59,446 bases of DNA, from NCBI RefSeq assembly GCF_012371325.1, contig NZ_JAAZQX010000018.1, positions 1-59,446 of the forward strand, in the 5' to 3' direction. This DNA is from Acinetobacter sp. A2. Lineage in GTDB: Bacteria > Pseudomonadota > Gammaproteobacteria > Pseudomonadales > Moraxellaceae. Below, piece after piece: positions 7,490 to 17,986 of the stretch (positions are counted from its first letter, which is position 1; the number at the start of each line of letters is the position of its first letter). The position numbers and the translations under genes were made by a program. The notes under the pieces are model-generated. The model was given only the letters and a program-made list of their open reading frames with translations, had not been told where the DNA came from and did not search any database.

Positions 7490-10204
7490 TTAAATTTTAC
7501 CGTGACACTGCTTGTATTTCAGTCCTGAACCACATGGACATGGTGAGTTACGGCTTGCAGGTGGTACCACCGCTTGATCAGCAGCTACCGCTTGCGGTTC
7601 TGATTCAAAGGTTTCACCCGTTAAGCCGTCTACATCTGCATGAGAAAGGTTCAACTGCATGGCTTCGGCCTGTGCCTGTTGTTGCGCTTCCATGGCAGCC
7701 AATTCTTCAGGCGTTGGGACGTGTACACGTGATAAATCAGTGACCACATCAGCTTTAATCACACCCAGCATGTTCACAAATAAGTTAAATGCTTCTTTTT
7801 TGTATTCTTGCTCAGGGTTCTTTTGCGCATAGCCGCGTAAATGAATACCTTGACGTAAATAGTCCATTGCCGCCAAGTGATCTTTCCAGTGGCGATCTAA
7901 TGAGCTGAGCATAAAGTGACGTTCTAACATGGCTGCAGATTCATCACCCATTTGCTCACGACGTGAACGGTAACGCGCCAAGATTTCATCAGAAATACGT
8001 TCAATCAACGCTTCTTCGTCTAGGCGACGATCTTCTTCCAACCATTGATTAATTGGCAAGTCGATGCCCAAGTCATCACGTAAGGCACGCTCAAGCCCGT
8101 CAATATCCCACTGATCGTGAATCGATTCAGGTGGAATATAATTGGCGATCATGCCTGTGACCACTTCACGATGCATTTCTTCAATATAATCTTGCAGGGT
8201 GTTTTCTGCTAACACGTCATCACGTTGTGAATAAATGATCTTACGCTGTTCATTATTCACATCATCGTATTTCAGCAAGTTTTTACGAATATCGAAGTTA
8301 CGTGCCTCAACTTTGCGCTGTGCATTTTCGATGGAACGAGACACCATTTTGTGCTCAATCGCTTCATCTTCCTGCAAGCCCATAGCGCGCATCATTGCCA
8401 CGACACGGTCACCTGCGAAAATACGCATCAAGTCATCTTCAAGTGAAAGATAGAAACGTGACACACCTGGGTCACCCTGACGACCTGCACGACCACGTAG
8501 CTGGTTATCAATACGGCGTGATTCATGGCGTTCAGAGCCAATAATATGCAAACCACCTGAACTTAACACCATGTCATGGTTTTGTTCCCACTCTGCTTTT
8601 AAGCGAGCTTCGTCTTCAGGGGTTGGATTTTCAATTTTGGCAAGCAAGGCTTTCCAGTTACCACCGAGCAAAATATCTGTACCACGACCCGCCATATTCG
8701 TCGCAATCGTCACCGCTCGTGGTGAACCTGCCTGTGCAATAATGTCGGCTTCACGTTCGTGTTGCTTCGCATTTAACACTTCGTGCTGAATACCCGCTTC
8801 ACGCAGTTTGTCCGATAAAATTTCCGAAGCTTCAATGGTTGCGGTACCAATCAAAATTGGCGCTACACCCGCTTCATGCACACGCTGAATTTCTTGAATA
8901 ATTGCGTTGTATTTGCCTGCACGGTTTAAATAAATCAAATCGTTCTGGTCATTACGAATCATTGGGCGGTGGGTTGGAATAATCACCACATCCAAACCAT
9001 AAATTTCTTTCATTTCTGCAGCTTCAGTATCTGCAGTACCCGTCATACCCGATAATTTTTTGTATAAACGGAAATAGTTCTGGAAAGTTGTGGTCGCTAA
9101 AGTTTGGTTTTCAGGCTGAATTTCTAAGCCTTCTTTGGCTTCTACCGCTTGGTGCAAGCCTTCTGACCAGCGACGACCCGGCATGGTACGACCTGTATTT
9201 TCGTCAACAATAATCACTTCACCATCATGAATAATGTAGTGTACGTTGCGTTGATACAAGAAGTGCGCACGAATGGCAGCAGACACGTGATGCACCAAAT
9301 TCAGGTTAGATGCAGAATAAAGACTTTCGCCCTCTGCCAGCAATCCCATTTGAATCAATTCATCTTCTACAGTTTCATAACCAATTTCGGTCATTTCCAC
9401 CGTTCGTTGTTTTTCATCAATCCAGAAATGCCCACCATCTGCTACTTTTTCTTCTTTTTGCGCATGCAGTTTTGGTGGAATGGTATTGATTGCAGCATAC
9501 AATTGAGATGAATCATCACTTTGACCCGAAATGATCAATGGTGTACGTGCTTCATCAATTAGGATCGAGTCCACTTCGTCAATGATGGCATAGGTCAAAC
9601 CACGCTGTTTTTTCTCAGCGAGAGAAAACACCATGTTGTCACGCAAATAGTCGAAACCAAATTCGTTATTGGTACCGTAAGTGATGTCTGCGCGATAAGC
9701 TTGTGCTTTTTCAGTCGGGTCTTGCATCGAATAAATAATGCCAATACTTAAACCCAAAAACTCAAACAAAGGACGGTTGAGTTCAGCATCACGCTGTGCC
9801 AAGTAGTCATTCACAGTAATGACATGCACGCCCTGACCACTCAAAGCATTCAGATAACAAGCCAAAGTTCCCATTAGGGTTTTACCTTCACCTGTACGCA
9901 TTTCTGCAATTTTACCTTCGTGCAAGGTAATACCACCAATCAACTGCACGTCATAGTGACGCATGCTCATGACGCGTTTGGCCGCTTCACGACATACCGC
10001 AAATGCTTCTGGTAATAATTTATCTAAACTTTCGCCTTTGTTATAACGTTGTTTGAATTCTTCGGTTTTTGCAGATAAGTCTGCATCGCTTAAGGCAGAT
10101 ATCGTCGGCTCGAGCGCATTAATCTTGTCTACGATTTTACGCATGCGTTTGAGTTCGCGCTCATTTTTAGTACCGAAGATTCCTCCGATCAGACTTGCCA
10201 ACAT
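7490..10204 (-). CDS. secA: Preprotein translocase ATPase SecA
   Basis: The motor that drives unfolded preproteins through SecYEG. 904 residues. Visible: Walker [10 protein letters not shown], Walker [18 protein letters not shown], helicase stretches [10 protein letters not shown] and [13 protein letters not shown], and the C-terminal zinc-binding SEC-C motif [14 protein letters not shown] that contacts SecB and lipids. The start [14 protein letters not shown] matches the family. Single leftward gene with a terminator; the 338-base region upstream holds its promoter and that of the divergent peroxiredoxin. Confidence 0.98.
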   Translation of the reverse strand: MLASLIGGIFGTKNERELKRMRKIVDKINALEPTISALSDADLSAKTEEFKQRYNKGESLDKLLPEAFAVCREAAKRVMSMRHYDVQLIGGITLHEGKIAEMRTGEGKTLMGTLACYLNALSGQGVHVITVNDYLAQRDAELNRPLFEFLGLSIGIIYSMQDPTEKAQAYRADITYGTNNEFGFDYLRDNMVFSLAEKKQRGLTYAIIDEVDSILIDEARTPLIISGQSDDSSQLYAAINTIPPKLHAQKEEKVADGGHFWIDEKQRTVEMTEIGYETVEDELIQMGLLAEGESLYSASNLNLVHHVSAAIRAHFLYQRNVHYIIHDGEVIIVDENTGRTMPGRRWSEGLHQAVEAKEGLEIQPENQTLATTTFQNYFRLYKKLSGMTGTADTEAAEMKEIYGLDVVIIPTHRPMIRNDQNDLIYLNRAGKYNAIIQEIQRVHEAGVAPILIGTATIEASEILSDKLREAGIQHEVLNAKQHEREADIIAQAGSPRAVTIATNMAGRGTDILLGGNWKALLAKIENPTPEDEARLKAEWEQNHDMVLSSGGLHIIGSERHESRRIDNQLRGRAGRQGDPGVSRFYLSLEDDLMRIFAGDRVVAMMRAMGLQEDEAIEHKMVSRSIENAQRKVEARNFDIRKNLLKYDDVNNEQRKIIYSQRDDVLAENTLQDYIEEMHREVVTGMIANYIPPESIHDQWDIDGLERALRDDLGIDLPINQWLEEDRRLDEEALIERISDEILARYRSRREQMGDESAAMLERHFMLSSLDRHWKDHLAAMDYLRQGIHLRGYAQKNPEQEYKKEAFNLFVNMLGVIKADVVTDLSRVHVPTPEELAAMEAQQQAQAEAMQLNLSHADVDGLTGETFESEPQAVAADQAVVPPASRNSPCPCGSGLKYKQCHGKI

Positions 10205-10542
10205 GAATAAACTCTCTAAATCTTGCTTGTCAAATAAATAGGTTTTTCTTAGTGGTTATTATGGTGCTAGAAATTTGAAGTACAAGGGTTTTGCACAAAA
10301 ACCTATTAAAAATTCCAATCTCTACTTGCCATTTCTCGCTGCTAAGTGGCAGTTAATGTAACAAATTTCGAGCGGCCGATATATAGCAATAGCACATGAA
10401 TCTATTTTGAAAATGCAATAAAAACCACATCACTTATTCTATTTATTCATAAGGACATACAAAAACACTATTTATTTTTGCAAAAGAAATAACGCATAGT
10501 AGTGTTCATTCAACCTACAACACAAAACATTAGAGGCACAGC
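10205..10542. other. Intergenic region between secA and the peroxiredoxin gene
   Basis: 338 bases between divergent genes, AT-rich, with no credible open frame or RNA gene. It must hold promoters for both. A possible secA -10 (TAATAA, minus strand, about 10257) lies 18 bases from a TTGTAC, which is weak. For the peroxiredoxin no box stands out, although AGAGGCA about eight bases before its ATG can act as ribosome binding site. No OxyR-like repeat could be picked out by eye. Confidence 0.4.
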
Positions 10543-11184
10543 ATGACCATTCGCTTAGGTGACACCGCACCCAACTTTACACAAGATTCAAATGAAGGCC
10601 AGATTGATTTTTATGAGTTTTTAGGTGACAGCTGGGGGATTTTATTTTCACACCCTGCCGACTATACCCCTGTCTGCACCACAGAATTGGGCTTTACCGC
10701 AAAACTTAAAGATGAGTTCAGCAAACGTAATGTTAAAGCGATTGCGCTTTCTGTAGATGATGCAGAATCTCACAAAGGCTGGATTCAAGATATTAACGAA
10801 ACTCAAAATACGACAGTTAATTTCCCAATTCTTGCCGACCAAGACCGTAAAGTGTCTACTTTGTATGATTTTATTCACCCAAATGCCAGTGAAACACTGA
10901 CTGTACGCTCACTGATCATTATTGATCCGAATAAAAAAGTACGTTTGATCATCACTTATCCTGCATCTACAGGGCGTAATTTCCATGAAATTTTACGTGT
11001 GATTGACTCATTGCAACTGACTGACAATTATAAAGTTGCAACCCCTGCTAACTGGCAAGATGGTGAAGACGTGGTGATTGTGCCATCTATTCAAGATGAA
11101 GCTGAACTTAAAGAACGCTTCCCAAGCGGATATAAAGCCATCAAACCGTATTTACGTTTGACCAAACAACCAAGTCGCTCTTAA
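10543..11184 (+). CDS. 1-Cys peroxiredoxin (Prx6 type)
   Basis: A cytoplasmic thiol peroxidase that reduces hydrogen peroxide and organic hydroperoxides. 213 residues. The peroxidatic motif is HPADYTPVCTTELG with Cys45. No resolving Cys is visible, and the long C-terminal part (from TYPASTGRNFHEILR onward) is that of the Prx6 class rather than AhpC. It is monocistronic, ends in a strong shared terminator and faces the trpA operon. The physiological reductant cannot be told from the sequence. Confidence 0.92.
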   Translation: MTIRLGDTAPNFTQDSNEGQIDFYEFLGDSWGILFSHPADYTPVCTTELGFTAKLKDEFSKRNVKAIALSVDDAESHKGWIQDINETQNTTVNFPILADQDRKVSTLYDFIHPNASETLTVRSLIIIDPNKKVRLIITYPASTGRNFHEILRVIDSLQLTDNYKVATPANWQDGEDVVIVPSIQDEAELKERFPSGYKAIKPYLRLTKQPSRS

Positions 11185-11224
11185 TTTTAGTTCTACACTG
11201 AATTCACAAGTTAGCAGAATGATT

Positions 11225-11254
11225 AAAAACGCCTATCTTCGGATAGGCGTTTTT
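11225..11254. terminator. Bidirectional terminator between the peroxiredoxin gene and the trpA operon
   Basis: A 13-base stem, AAAAACGCCTATC/GATAGGCGTTTTT, around a TTCG tetraloop, with A and T runs at its two ends. It can stop transcription from both converging units. Confidence 0.9.
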
Positions 11255-11335
11255 AATGTCTAAATAAATAGCGTGTAAAAAGGATTTAACCAAATGATTA
11301 AATCCTGTTTAAAGACCACAACTTTATAAAAAGAA

Positions 11336-12376
11336 TTAGTTGCGTTTCTCTAACGGCACCCAGTCAATTACCCATGCCGACTTCATATTCAAACTAGGGT
11401 CAGCCGTGATTTTTTTACGAGTGGCGTCTGCAGCATCACGATCTTTAGATGGCCCTACCATAATCCGCACACCTTTAGAGGTTGGACTTTGTGTGACTTT
11501 ATAACCTTTGGCTTTTAATTTAGCTGCCAAAGCATCGGCATTGGCTTGGTTGGCTGCCAAAGCCACTTGTACCATCCACTGCTTATCGCCTTCTTCCAGA
11601 AGCTTACGTGCTTTTTCTGCTTCAGCCTTTTTCTTAGCGGCTTCTTCAGCTTTACGCTTTTCATCTGCTTTACGTTTTTCTTCAGCAGCCTTACGTTCTG
11701 CTTCTTTTTTCGCTTCTGCCGCTTTGCGCTCTTCTTCCGCTTTACGTTTTGCATCGGCTTGGCGTTTTTCTTCAGCCTTGCGCTTCTCTTCCGCAATTCG
11801 TTTTTCTTCAGCTAGTCGTTTTTCATCTGCAGCTTTTTTCTCTGCGGCACTACGCTCTTGTGCTGCTTTTTGCTCTGCAGCTTTCTTGGCATCTGCTGCC
11901 TTTTGCTGCTCTAACTTCTTTTGCTGAGCGGCTTTTTCATCAGCCAAACGTTTTTGCTTGGCCTGTTCATCTTCTACCAGTTCAGGTGGAATATTGTCTG
12001 AGCTTTGCTGCTGACCTGAACGCAGGGCATTTAAAGCTGCGTATTCTTCTGCTGCTTTACGTGCTGCTTCAGCTTCAGCCTGTTGCTGCATTGCCAAAAA
12101 TTCGGCTGCACGCGCTTCTTGCTCTGCTACCGCTTTTTCACGTGCACGGCGCTGCTCTTCTAGCAAACGCTGCTCGGTTTCGACATCTACAGTTAAAGGC
12201 TGCAATTGCACCATTTCTGCTTGATTGGCATTTTTATTCTGAACTTGTTCAGCTTGGCTTGGGGTTTTGACATTATTTTGATGTATTTCTTCTTGCCCTT
12301 TTAAAAGCAATGCTGCCAATAAAACACCACCACCTAATAAAACAACGCCACCCATCCAGCGTTGTTTGTTATTCAT
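11336..12376 (-). CDS. SPOR-domain membrane protein (DedD-like)
   Basis: 346 residues from the ATG at 12376, which overlaps the folC stop (ATGA) and has GGAAG seven bases upstream. An ATG six bases earlier is too close to that site. One TM segment near the N-terminus (GGVVLLGGGVLLAALLL) is followed by a long charged Ala/Glu/Lys/Arg coiled coil with KAEEKRKADEKR-like repeats (about 60-265) and a C-terminal SPOR domain (about 268-345, starting KQWMVQVALAAN). SPOR domains bind denuded peptidoglycan at the division septum. Last gene of trpA-accD-folC-SPOR. In Pseudomonas the same order continues into cvpA-purF, which is not found here. Confidence 0.88.
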   Translation of the reverse strand: MNNKQRWMGGVVLLGGGVLLAALLLKGQEEIHQNNVKTPSQAEQVQNKNANQAEMVQLQPLTVDVETEQRLLEEQRRAREKAVAEQEARAAEFLAMQQQAEAEAARKAAEEYAALNALRSGQQQSSDNIPPELVEDEQAKQKRLADEKAAQQKKLEQQKAADAKKAAEQKAAQERSAAEKKAADEKRLAEEKRIAEEKRKAEEKRQADAKRKAEEERKAAEAKKEAERKAAEEKRKADEKRKAEEAAKKKAEAEKARKLLEEGDKQWMVQVALAANQANADALAAKLKAKGYKVTQSPTSKGVRIMVGPSKDRDAADATRKKITADPSLNMKSAWVIDWVPLEKRN

Positions 12377-13656
12377 TGACATTCTTCCAAATACTCCCAT
12401 ACCGCTTCTAAGGTATGAAATGATCCACATACCAAGATCAGCTGATTATTTTTTGTTTCATCCAGCGCTGATTTAAAAGCCAATTGCACACTGTCGAAGT
12501 GTTGTACTGTTTCGCCTTGCAAAGCTTGATCTAAAACCGTGATCTCTGCCGCACGTGGCACATTTAATGCGGCAATTTTCCACATTAACACCGCATCTTT
12601 CAATAACTCAACGACAGAATTTATATCTTTATCTGCCAGCATTGAAAAAACACCAACCACTTCTGTGTACTGTTTATTGTAATTTAAGAAATTGCGCAAT
12701 TGCTTTAACAAAAATTCAACGCCATGCGGGTTATGCCCTGCATCAAAAATCACGGTTTTACCCTGAATTTGACGAATTTCAAAACGTCCTGCCAATTTAG
12801 CGGCTTGAATCCCTTCTGCAATTGCCGTTTGAGAAACCGCAAGGCCACTATTTAATACAGCTGCCACTGCGGTAGAAATATTATCTAATGCCAAGCTACC
12901 TGTCGGGAGTTTTAAGGTACAACCTGAAGATGCAAACATCCAAGATTCGCCATCGTCAGAATCACGATAAAAATAATCACGATTTAAGACCAATAACGGC
13001 GCATTGCACACTGTTGCTTTGTCTTGAATAGCTTGTGGTAAATCTTGCTGACCTGCAAAAATCACTGGAATGTTCGGACGAATAATCCCTGCTTTTTCAT
13101 AAGCAATTTTTTCGATGCTATCGCCCAACCAATCCACATGATCCAACCCAATATTGGTAATCACTGCCACATCTGGGTTGACCACATTCACTACATCTAA
13201 ACGTCCACCCAAACCGACTTCAAGCACCCAAACATCACAGTCACGTGCTTTAAAAATCACAAAGGCAGCCAACGTGGTCGCTTCAAAGAAAGATAAACTC
13301 AGATCACAGGCGCGTCGAGCTTGATCTACCTGCACAAAGGCATCAATCAAGCTTTGATCATCAACTTCGTTTCCTGCTAATTTGACCCGCTCATTAAAGC
13401 GGTAAATATGTGGCGATTGGTACAATCCTACCTTATAGCCTTGGGCATTTAAAATTGCTGCCAAAGTGGTAGTGGTTGAACCTTTGCCATTGGTTCCTGC
13501 AACCGTAATGACTTTGGCATTTGGCTGAGTCACACCCAGTTTTTCGGCAACGGGAATCACCCGCTCCAAACCTAAATCAATACCCGTAACGTGAACATGG
13601 CTCCAATAATTGAGCCATGTATTTAAATCATCGGTTGCAAGCGGTGCTATGTTCAA
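12373..13656 (-). CDS. folC: Bifunctional dihydrofolate synthase / folylpolyglutamate synthase
   Basis: Adds glutamate to dihydropteroate and then polyglutamate tails to folates. 427 residues. The Mur-ligase P-loop VAGTNGKGST is near residue 53, with the family stretches FNERVKLAG, GLGGRLDVVN, NIGLDHVDWLG, YEKAGIIRP and FDAGHNPHG. It overlaps accD upstream and the SPOR gene downstream by four bases each, so the operon is tightly coupled. Confidence 0.97.
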   Translation of the reverse strand: MNIAPLATDDLNTWLNYWSHVHVTGIDLGLERVIPVAEKLGVTQPNAKVITVAGTNGKGSTTTTLAAILNAQGYKVGLYQSPHIYRFNERVKLAGNEVDDQSLIDAFVQVDQARRACDLSLSFFEATTLAAFVIFKARDCDVWVLEVGLGGRLDVVNVVNPDVAVITNIGLDHVDWLGDSIEKIAYEKAGIIRPNIPVIFAGQQDLPQAIQDKATVCNAPLLVLNRDYFYRDSDDGESWMFASSGCTLKLPTGSLALDNISTAVAAVLNSGLAVSQTAIAEGIQAAKLAGRFEIRQIQGKTVIFDAGHNPHGVEFLLKQLRNFLNYNKQYTEVVGVFSMLADKDINSVVELLKDAVLMWKIAALNVPRAAEITVLDQALQGETVQHFDSVQLAFKSALDETKNNQLILVCGSFHTLEAVWEYLEECQ

Positions 13657-14549
13657 GGCAAATTCATCAGTTTCGACACAATGCGATAAACTGTATCACG
13701 TAATGCATGACGATGGACAATTTGATCGACCACGCCATGATCAAGCAAGTATTCTGCACGCTGGAACGGTTCTTCCAGTTTTTCACGTACAGTTTGCTCA
13801 ATCACACGTTTACCTGCGAAACCAATCATCGCTTTAGGTTCAGCAATGTGTACATCGCCTAACATTGCCAATGATGCTGTTACACCGCCATATACAGGAT
13901 GAGTCAACACCACGATGTATGGCAAGCCTGCTTCTTTCATACGCTGAATCGCTGCAGAGGTACGCGCCATTTGCATTAAAGACAGCATGCCTTCTTGCAT
14001 ACGTGCACCGCCAGATGCAGCAAAGCAAATTAGAGGTTGTTTCTGTTTAATAGCACGTTCAGCCGCTTGAACAAAACGGTCACCAACAACAGTACCCATT
14101 GAGCCGCCCATAAAGTCGAACTCAAATGCACAAGCAATTACTGGCATTTCTTTGAGTAAGCCTTGCATTACCACCAAAGCTTCAGTTTCCCCTGTTTTCT
14201 TTTGTGCTTCAGACATACGCTCAGGATAAGCCTTACTGTCTACAAAGTTCAGCGGGTCTTTGGCAGAAAATTCTTGACCTAATTCTTGTTGAACTTGATC
14301 TAGGAACCAAGTTAAACGCTCACGCGCTTTCATACGTAAATGTTCGTCACATTGTGGACATACATACGCATTAAAAGACATTGCGGTACGGGTGACTAAC
14401 GCATGACATTCAGGACATTCAATTGTTGGTTCAGTGAAAATAGCTTTTAAGGCTTGTTGTTCATCTGGTGTTTCAATACCAGGCACACCACGTTCAGTCC
14501 ACGGCGTCGATGGGCTTAGAATTTTCCCTGTTTTCACTTCTTGATTCAT
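13653..14549 (-). CDS. accD: Acetyl-CoA carboxylase carboxyltransferase subunit beta
   Basis: Works with AccA to move carboxyl from biotin to acetyl-CoA, the first step of fatty acid synthesis. 298 residues. The N-terminal zinc ribbon has Cys45, Cys48, Cys64 and Cys67, followed by the crotonase-like core with FAASGGARMQEG and THPVYGGVTASLAMLGD. It overlaps trpA and folC by four bases each. The trpA-accD-folC order is shared with other gammaproteobacteria. Confidence 0.97.
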   Translation of the reverse strand: MNQEVKTGKILSPSTPWTERGVPGIETPDEQQALKAIFTEPTIECPECHALVTRTAMSFNAYVCPQCDEHLRMKARERLTWFLDQVQQELGQEFSAKDPLNFVDSKAYPERMSEAQKKTGETEALVVMQGLLKEMPVIACAFEFDFMGGSMGTVVGDRFVQAAERAIKQKQPLICFAASGGARMQEGMLSLMQMARTSAAIQRMKEAGLPYIVVLTHPVYGGVTASLAMLGDVHIAEPKAMIGFAGKRVIEQTVREKLEEPFQRAEYLLDHGVVDQIVHRHALRDTVYRIVSKLMNLP

Positions 14550-15349
14550 ACTAACTCATCGAGCGCAGCTCGAAGCTCCTTCACTTTATTAACCGTTGCA
14601 ATGACGGCTTGTTCTGGGGCAAGGCTCGCAAATTGTTTTACAAAAGCACTTCCGACAATGACTGCATCGGCAGCTGCACCCATTGCTTTGGCAGAGGCAG
14701 CATCGCTGATACCAAAACCTACGCCAACCGGCACATTTGTAACAGATTTAATTTGTTGTAAGCGTGTTGCTGCTTCTGCAACATCAAGTGTTGCTGCGCC
14801 TGTCACGCCCTTCAAGGAAACATAGTAAATAAAGCCACTGGCTTGATTTGCCACAAACTGAATACGCTCTGGTGTCGATGTTGGTGCCAACAAGAAAATT
14901 TGATCCATCTCATATTTCTTTAAGATGTTGTCAAAATCTTGAGCTTCCTCTGGTGGTAAATCCACCAAAAGCACACCATCTACACCACAATCGTTAGCAT
15001 ATTCAACAAACTTTTCATAACCAATCACTTCTACAGGGTTTAAGTATCCCATCAACACAACAGGGGTTTCCTGATCTTTTTGACGAAATTCTTTGACCAT
15101 GTCTAAAGCCTTTAGCGTACTGGTACCACCTGCCAAAGCACGCTCTGCTGCAAGGGCAATCACTGGACCATCGGCCATTGGGTCTGAAAACGGCAAACCT
15201 AATTCAACGACATCTACCCCTGCCTCGACCATTTGATGTAACAACGGAACTGTGACTTCTGGATGAGGGTCACCTGCCATAACATAAGAAACCAAGGCCT
15301 TACGCTGTTGAGATTCAAGCTGTGCAAATCGTGTGGCTAAACGTGACAT
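14546..15349 (-). CDS. trpA: Tryptophan synthase alpha subunit
   Basis: Cleaves indole-3-glycerol phosphate to indole and glyceraldehyde 3-phosphate; indole is tunnelled to TrpB. 267 residues. The TIM-barrel signature VELGLPFSDPMADGPVI carries the catalytic Glu, and GVGFGISDAASAKAMG forms the phosphate site. First gene of the operon; it is 4.6 kb away from trpB, unlike the usual trpBA pair. The 438-base upstream region should hold the promoter. Confidence 0.97.
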   Translation of the reverse strand: MSRLATRFAQLESQQRKALVSYVMAGDPHPEVTVPLLHQMVEAGVDVVELGLPFSDPMADGPVIALAAERALAGGTSTLKALDMVKEFRQKDQETPVVLMGYLNPVEVIGYEKFVEYANDCGVDGVLLVDLPPEEAQDFDNILKKYEMDQIFLLAPTSTPERIQFVANQASGFIYYVSLKGVTGAATLDVAEAATRLQQIKSVTNVPVGVGFGISDAASAKAMGAAADAVIVGSAFVKQFASLAPEQAVIATVNKVKELRAALDELV

Positions 15350-15787
15350 AGGGTTGTATTTTCCTTGAATGATTAAAACTGAGACATTTGCTATTGTAGA
15401 AATACAAATCGACCCATTGTAACGCTATTTTTTACACAATGAATAGCGCACTGGCATGGGTTGCTGTATTTCTGTTTGCAAAACGATTTATTCAGAACAA
15501 CCGCGAGGCTACATTTACTAATATTTGCGCTTTTTTCTCAATGATCAAAGATGCCTAATTTGGCCTGCTTATCGGTTTGTACATTTTGCCCAATTTTGCA
15601 TTTAAAGTTTTAAAAAATGATATAAACAAAACACTTAGCTTCTAAATCATTCATTTCACAACCTTGCAAAAGCTGATTTAAATCGATTGATCAGCGCTAT
15701 TTTTCCAATGCTATTGTTCCGTGATGCTATGACACATCGGGCTGAAATACAGTGCTTCTTCAGGCTAGAACTTGAATGAATGTCTAT
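15350..15787. other. Intergenic region upstream of trpA
   Basis: 438 bases with no credible gene. It contains an inverted repeat CGCTATT/AATAGCG (15423-15429 and 15442-15448) beside a possible minus-strand -10 TACAAT (15416-15421), about 70 bases upstream of trpA. The rest, toward the AraC gene's 3' end, is AT-rich with no clear terminator. No leader peptide with Trp codons was recognised, so attenuation is not supported. Confidence 0.4.
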
Positions 15788-16861
15788 CTATTTCTTTTCA
15801 TACTCGCCCTGCTGTAAAGCCTGTTTGGCTTTAAGCAAAGTTTGCCCAGTGTAGGCCTTATAAGCCCGCGCCAAAGCAGATTGATCTGAATACCCCAATT
15901 GTTGTGCAATTTCAGACAGCCCCAGATTTTGTATAAGCAACTGCTCACAGCGCTGCATGCGCTCTTTTTCAATAATCTGTTTAAAGCCTGTGCCCTCTTG
16001 TTTAATCTGTCGCTGCAACGTGCGCACCGAACAACACAACACCTGCGCCACAAACTCAATACTGGGGATGTTTTCTTCCTGACGTAAATATTGCGCCACC
16101 ATTTCCTGAACCTGCTGCAATACGCTATCGACATTCGGTTTTAATGCAATCGCATCTTCAGCTTGCTTGGTTAGCAAATGAATTAAAGAAGGGTCTGCCT
16201 GTCGTGGTTGAATCGTTAAACTATCTAAATTTAAAACAATTTGATATTCCGCTTGTTTAAACAAGATTTTACAGCGATAAAAATTTTCATACTGTCGCAC
16301 AGGCATGCGTGCGGCGTGGGCAAAGTGGATTTCCCGAATGGGTGAATGTTGAAAGTCAAAAATTTGAGTGGCCAGTTGCACCATACAAGCAAAGGTCATT
16401 TCATGGATCAAACTATATTTTTCATCGACCAAGGGCCAAGACAAATACAAAGCATCCTGTTGTTGATATAAACGCATGGGTACAGCAGCCGAACCATCCA
16501 CCACCAAACGGCTAAAGCGCATCATGTACTGAATGGCTTCTGCGACACTGTTACTACGCGAGGCCATATAACCGAGTACACCAAAATGTTCAGGCTGAAT
16601 ATGAGCTGCCAACTCAAAAATCAGCTGGGGACAATTCAAAAAATGGATGCTGTGCTGAATAACCTCAGTAAACAATACATAAGATGACTGTGTATCTAAG
16701 GGCAATGACAGGACATGCTGTAACTGTTGCAATTGTGCCGCAGAAAACCCTAGCTGTTCAGGCATTAGACCACGCTCAGAAAGGTAGCGCAGCCATAACT
16801 GATAATAGCCATTTGGAATTTGAATTTCGTGAATGTGTGTGCTCATGTTGACATGAATCAT
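15788..16861 (-). CDS. AraC-family transcriptional regulator
   Basis: About 357 residues from the ATG at 16861; the ATG at 16846 is a possible alternative and neither has a strong ribosome site. The N-terminal three quarters match the arabinose-binding-like domain seen in OruR/ArgR-type AraC regulators (QPEHFGVLGYMASRSNSVAEA stretch). The C-terminus holds the two helix-turn-helix motifs: EFVAQVLCCSVRTLQRQIKQ, then LSEIAQQLGYSDQSALARAY. It is divergent from the PF10118-type gene at 16966, with about 100 bases between the starts, so that gene is its most likely target. The effector is unknown. Confidence 0.88.
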   Translation of the reverse strand: MIHVNMSTHIHEIQIPNGYYQLWLRYLSERGLMPEQLGFSAAQLQQLQHVLSLPLDTQSSYVLFTEVIQHSIHFLNCPQLIFELAAHIQPEHFGVLGYMASRSNSVAEAIQYMMRFSRLVVDGSAAVPMRLYQQQDALYLSWPLVDEKYSLIHEMTFACMVQLATQIFDFQHSPIREIHFAHAARMPVRQYENFYRCKILFKQAEYQIVLNLDSLTIQPRQADPSLIHLLTKQAEDAIALKPNVDSVLQQVQEMVAQYLRQEENIPSIEFVAQVLCCSVRTLQRQIKQEGTGFKQIIEKERMQRCEQLLIQNLGLSEIAQQLGYSDQSALARAYKAYTGQTLLKAKQALQQGEYEKK

Positions 16862-16965
16862 TTTCTTTTGTCGTTTAATGTATAAAAACTGGCAAGTTCT
16901 GTCAAAACAAATCCGCGAAAGCCCGACATACTGCAAACATGATCGACTCTGCTTAGTAAAATAAA

Positions 16966-17841
16966 ATGAATGCACTTGTCCAATATCATGCTGCGCCTAT
17001 TGTCCGCAGCAATCTTGATTTTCAGTTAAGCGAAATTCCACGTTACTGGTTTGCGGGTGACCCTTTTCTGACACGTATGTTTGATGCGCTTAGCCTGACC
17101 TTTCCTGACGGAGAGCGTTACTTTATTCAATCTGTACGTTTGTTTCGCGATCAAATTCAAGACCCAGACCTTAAACAACGCGTTGCAGATTTTATTCGGC
17201 AGGAAGCGCAACACGGCATTGCACATGACAAAATGAATCAGGTCATGAAAGATCAAGGTATGCCGGTAGATCAATTTATTCAGCGTCTGAACAAGATTTT
17301 TAAGTTTGAACTGAAATATCGCTCACCTCAATACAACATTGCCATGACGGCGGCGGCTGAACATTTAACAGCACTTATGGCAGAAACATTTTATGGCGAA
17401 AAAGACACCCTGAAAGATGCACATCCGTATGTCCGTGCTTTATTTGCGTGGCATGCGATTGAAGAAATGGAGCATCGTGATGTGGCTTTTGATGTGATGC
17501 AACAGGTGGGCAATGTGCCTGAACTGACCCGAAAAATGGCATTGGTACTCACCACAGGCTTGATGTTTGGGTTTACCCTTTACCGTGCCAATGTCATGCT
17601 CAGATACGATGGTTTTAGCCGCATACAACGCTTAAAGATGAATGCACGCGGGTTGAAATGGCTATTGGGTAAAAATGGAAAATTACGCAAAATGAAACCA
17701 CAATTTCAAGACTGGTTTAAGCCTGATTTTCACCCTAGCCAACACCCGATTATCGCGCAATACGATGTTTGGCTGCACACCTTAGCTGAAACCAATGATC
17801 CAATTCAGGCGGGTGAAGCTTTTTGGCAAGCTGCGAAGTAG
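16966..17841 (+). CDS. Predicted metal-dependent hydrolase (PF10118-like)
   Basis: 291 residues, resembling the PF10118 family of predicted metal-dependent hydrolases. Conserved helices carry Glu/His sets that could bind two metals: RQEAQHGIAHDKMN, AAEHLTALMAE and WHAIEEMEHRDVAFDVM, a layout like ferritin-type di-iron proteins. A hydrophobic stretch at about 195-215 (KMALVLTTGLMFGFTLY) may touch the membrane. The substrate is unknown. It is divergent from the AraC regulator, whose promoter region it shares. Confidence 0.75.
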   Translation: MNALVQYHAAPIVRSNLDFQLSEIPRYWFAGDPFLTRMFDALSLTFPDGERYFIQSVRLFRDQIQDPDLKQRVADFIRQEAQHGIAHDKMNQVMKDQGMPVDQFIQRLNKIFKFELKYRSPQYNIAMTAAAEHLTALMAETFYGEKDTLKDAHPYVRALFAWHAIEEMEHRDVAFDVMQQVGNVPELTRKMALVLTTGLMFGFTLYRANVMLRYDGFSRIQRLKMNARGLKWLLGKNGKLRKMKPQFQDWFKPDFHPSQHPIIAQYDVWLHTLAETNDPIQAGEAFWQAAK

Positions 17842-17986
17842 TCGTTAAGCAGCACCATGAAAACGCATTTGCTTAAATTATCTCTTAGATTAAAAAATCG
17901 CTGCTCTACTCTCAATATTTTAAATATCTGTTCAGTAGCTCAGCGATTGTGATTAAAATTCTACAGGGTTGTGTTTAGTCTAAGCA

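Noticed and set aside
11508..11927. Long rightward open frame rich in Ala, Ser and Phe opposite the SPOR-domain gene
   Set aside because: It is the mirror of the Lys/Glu/Ala coiled-coil codons on the other strand; low complexity, no ribosome site, no family.
15350..15787. trp leader peptide and attenuator
   Set aside because: No short frame with tandem Trp codons and no pair of competing hairpins could be found.
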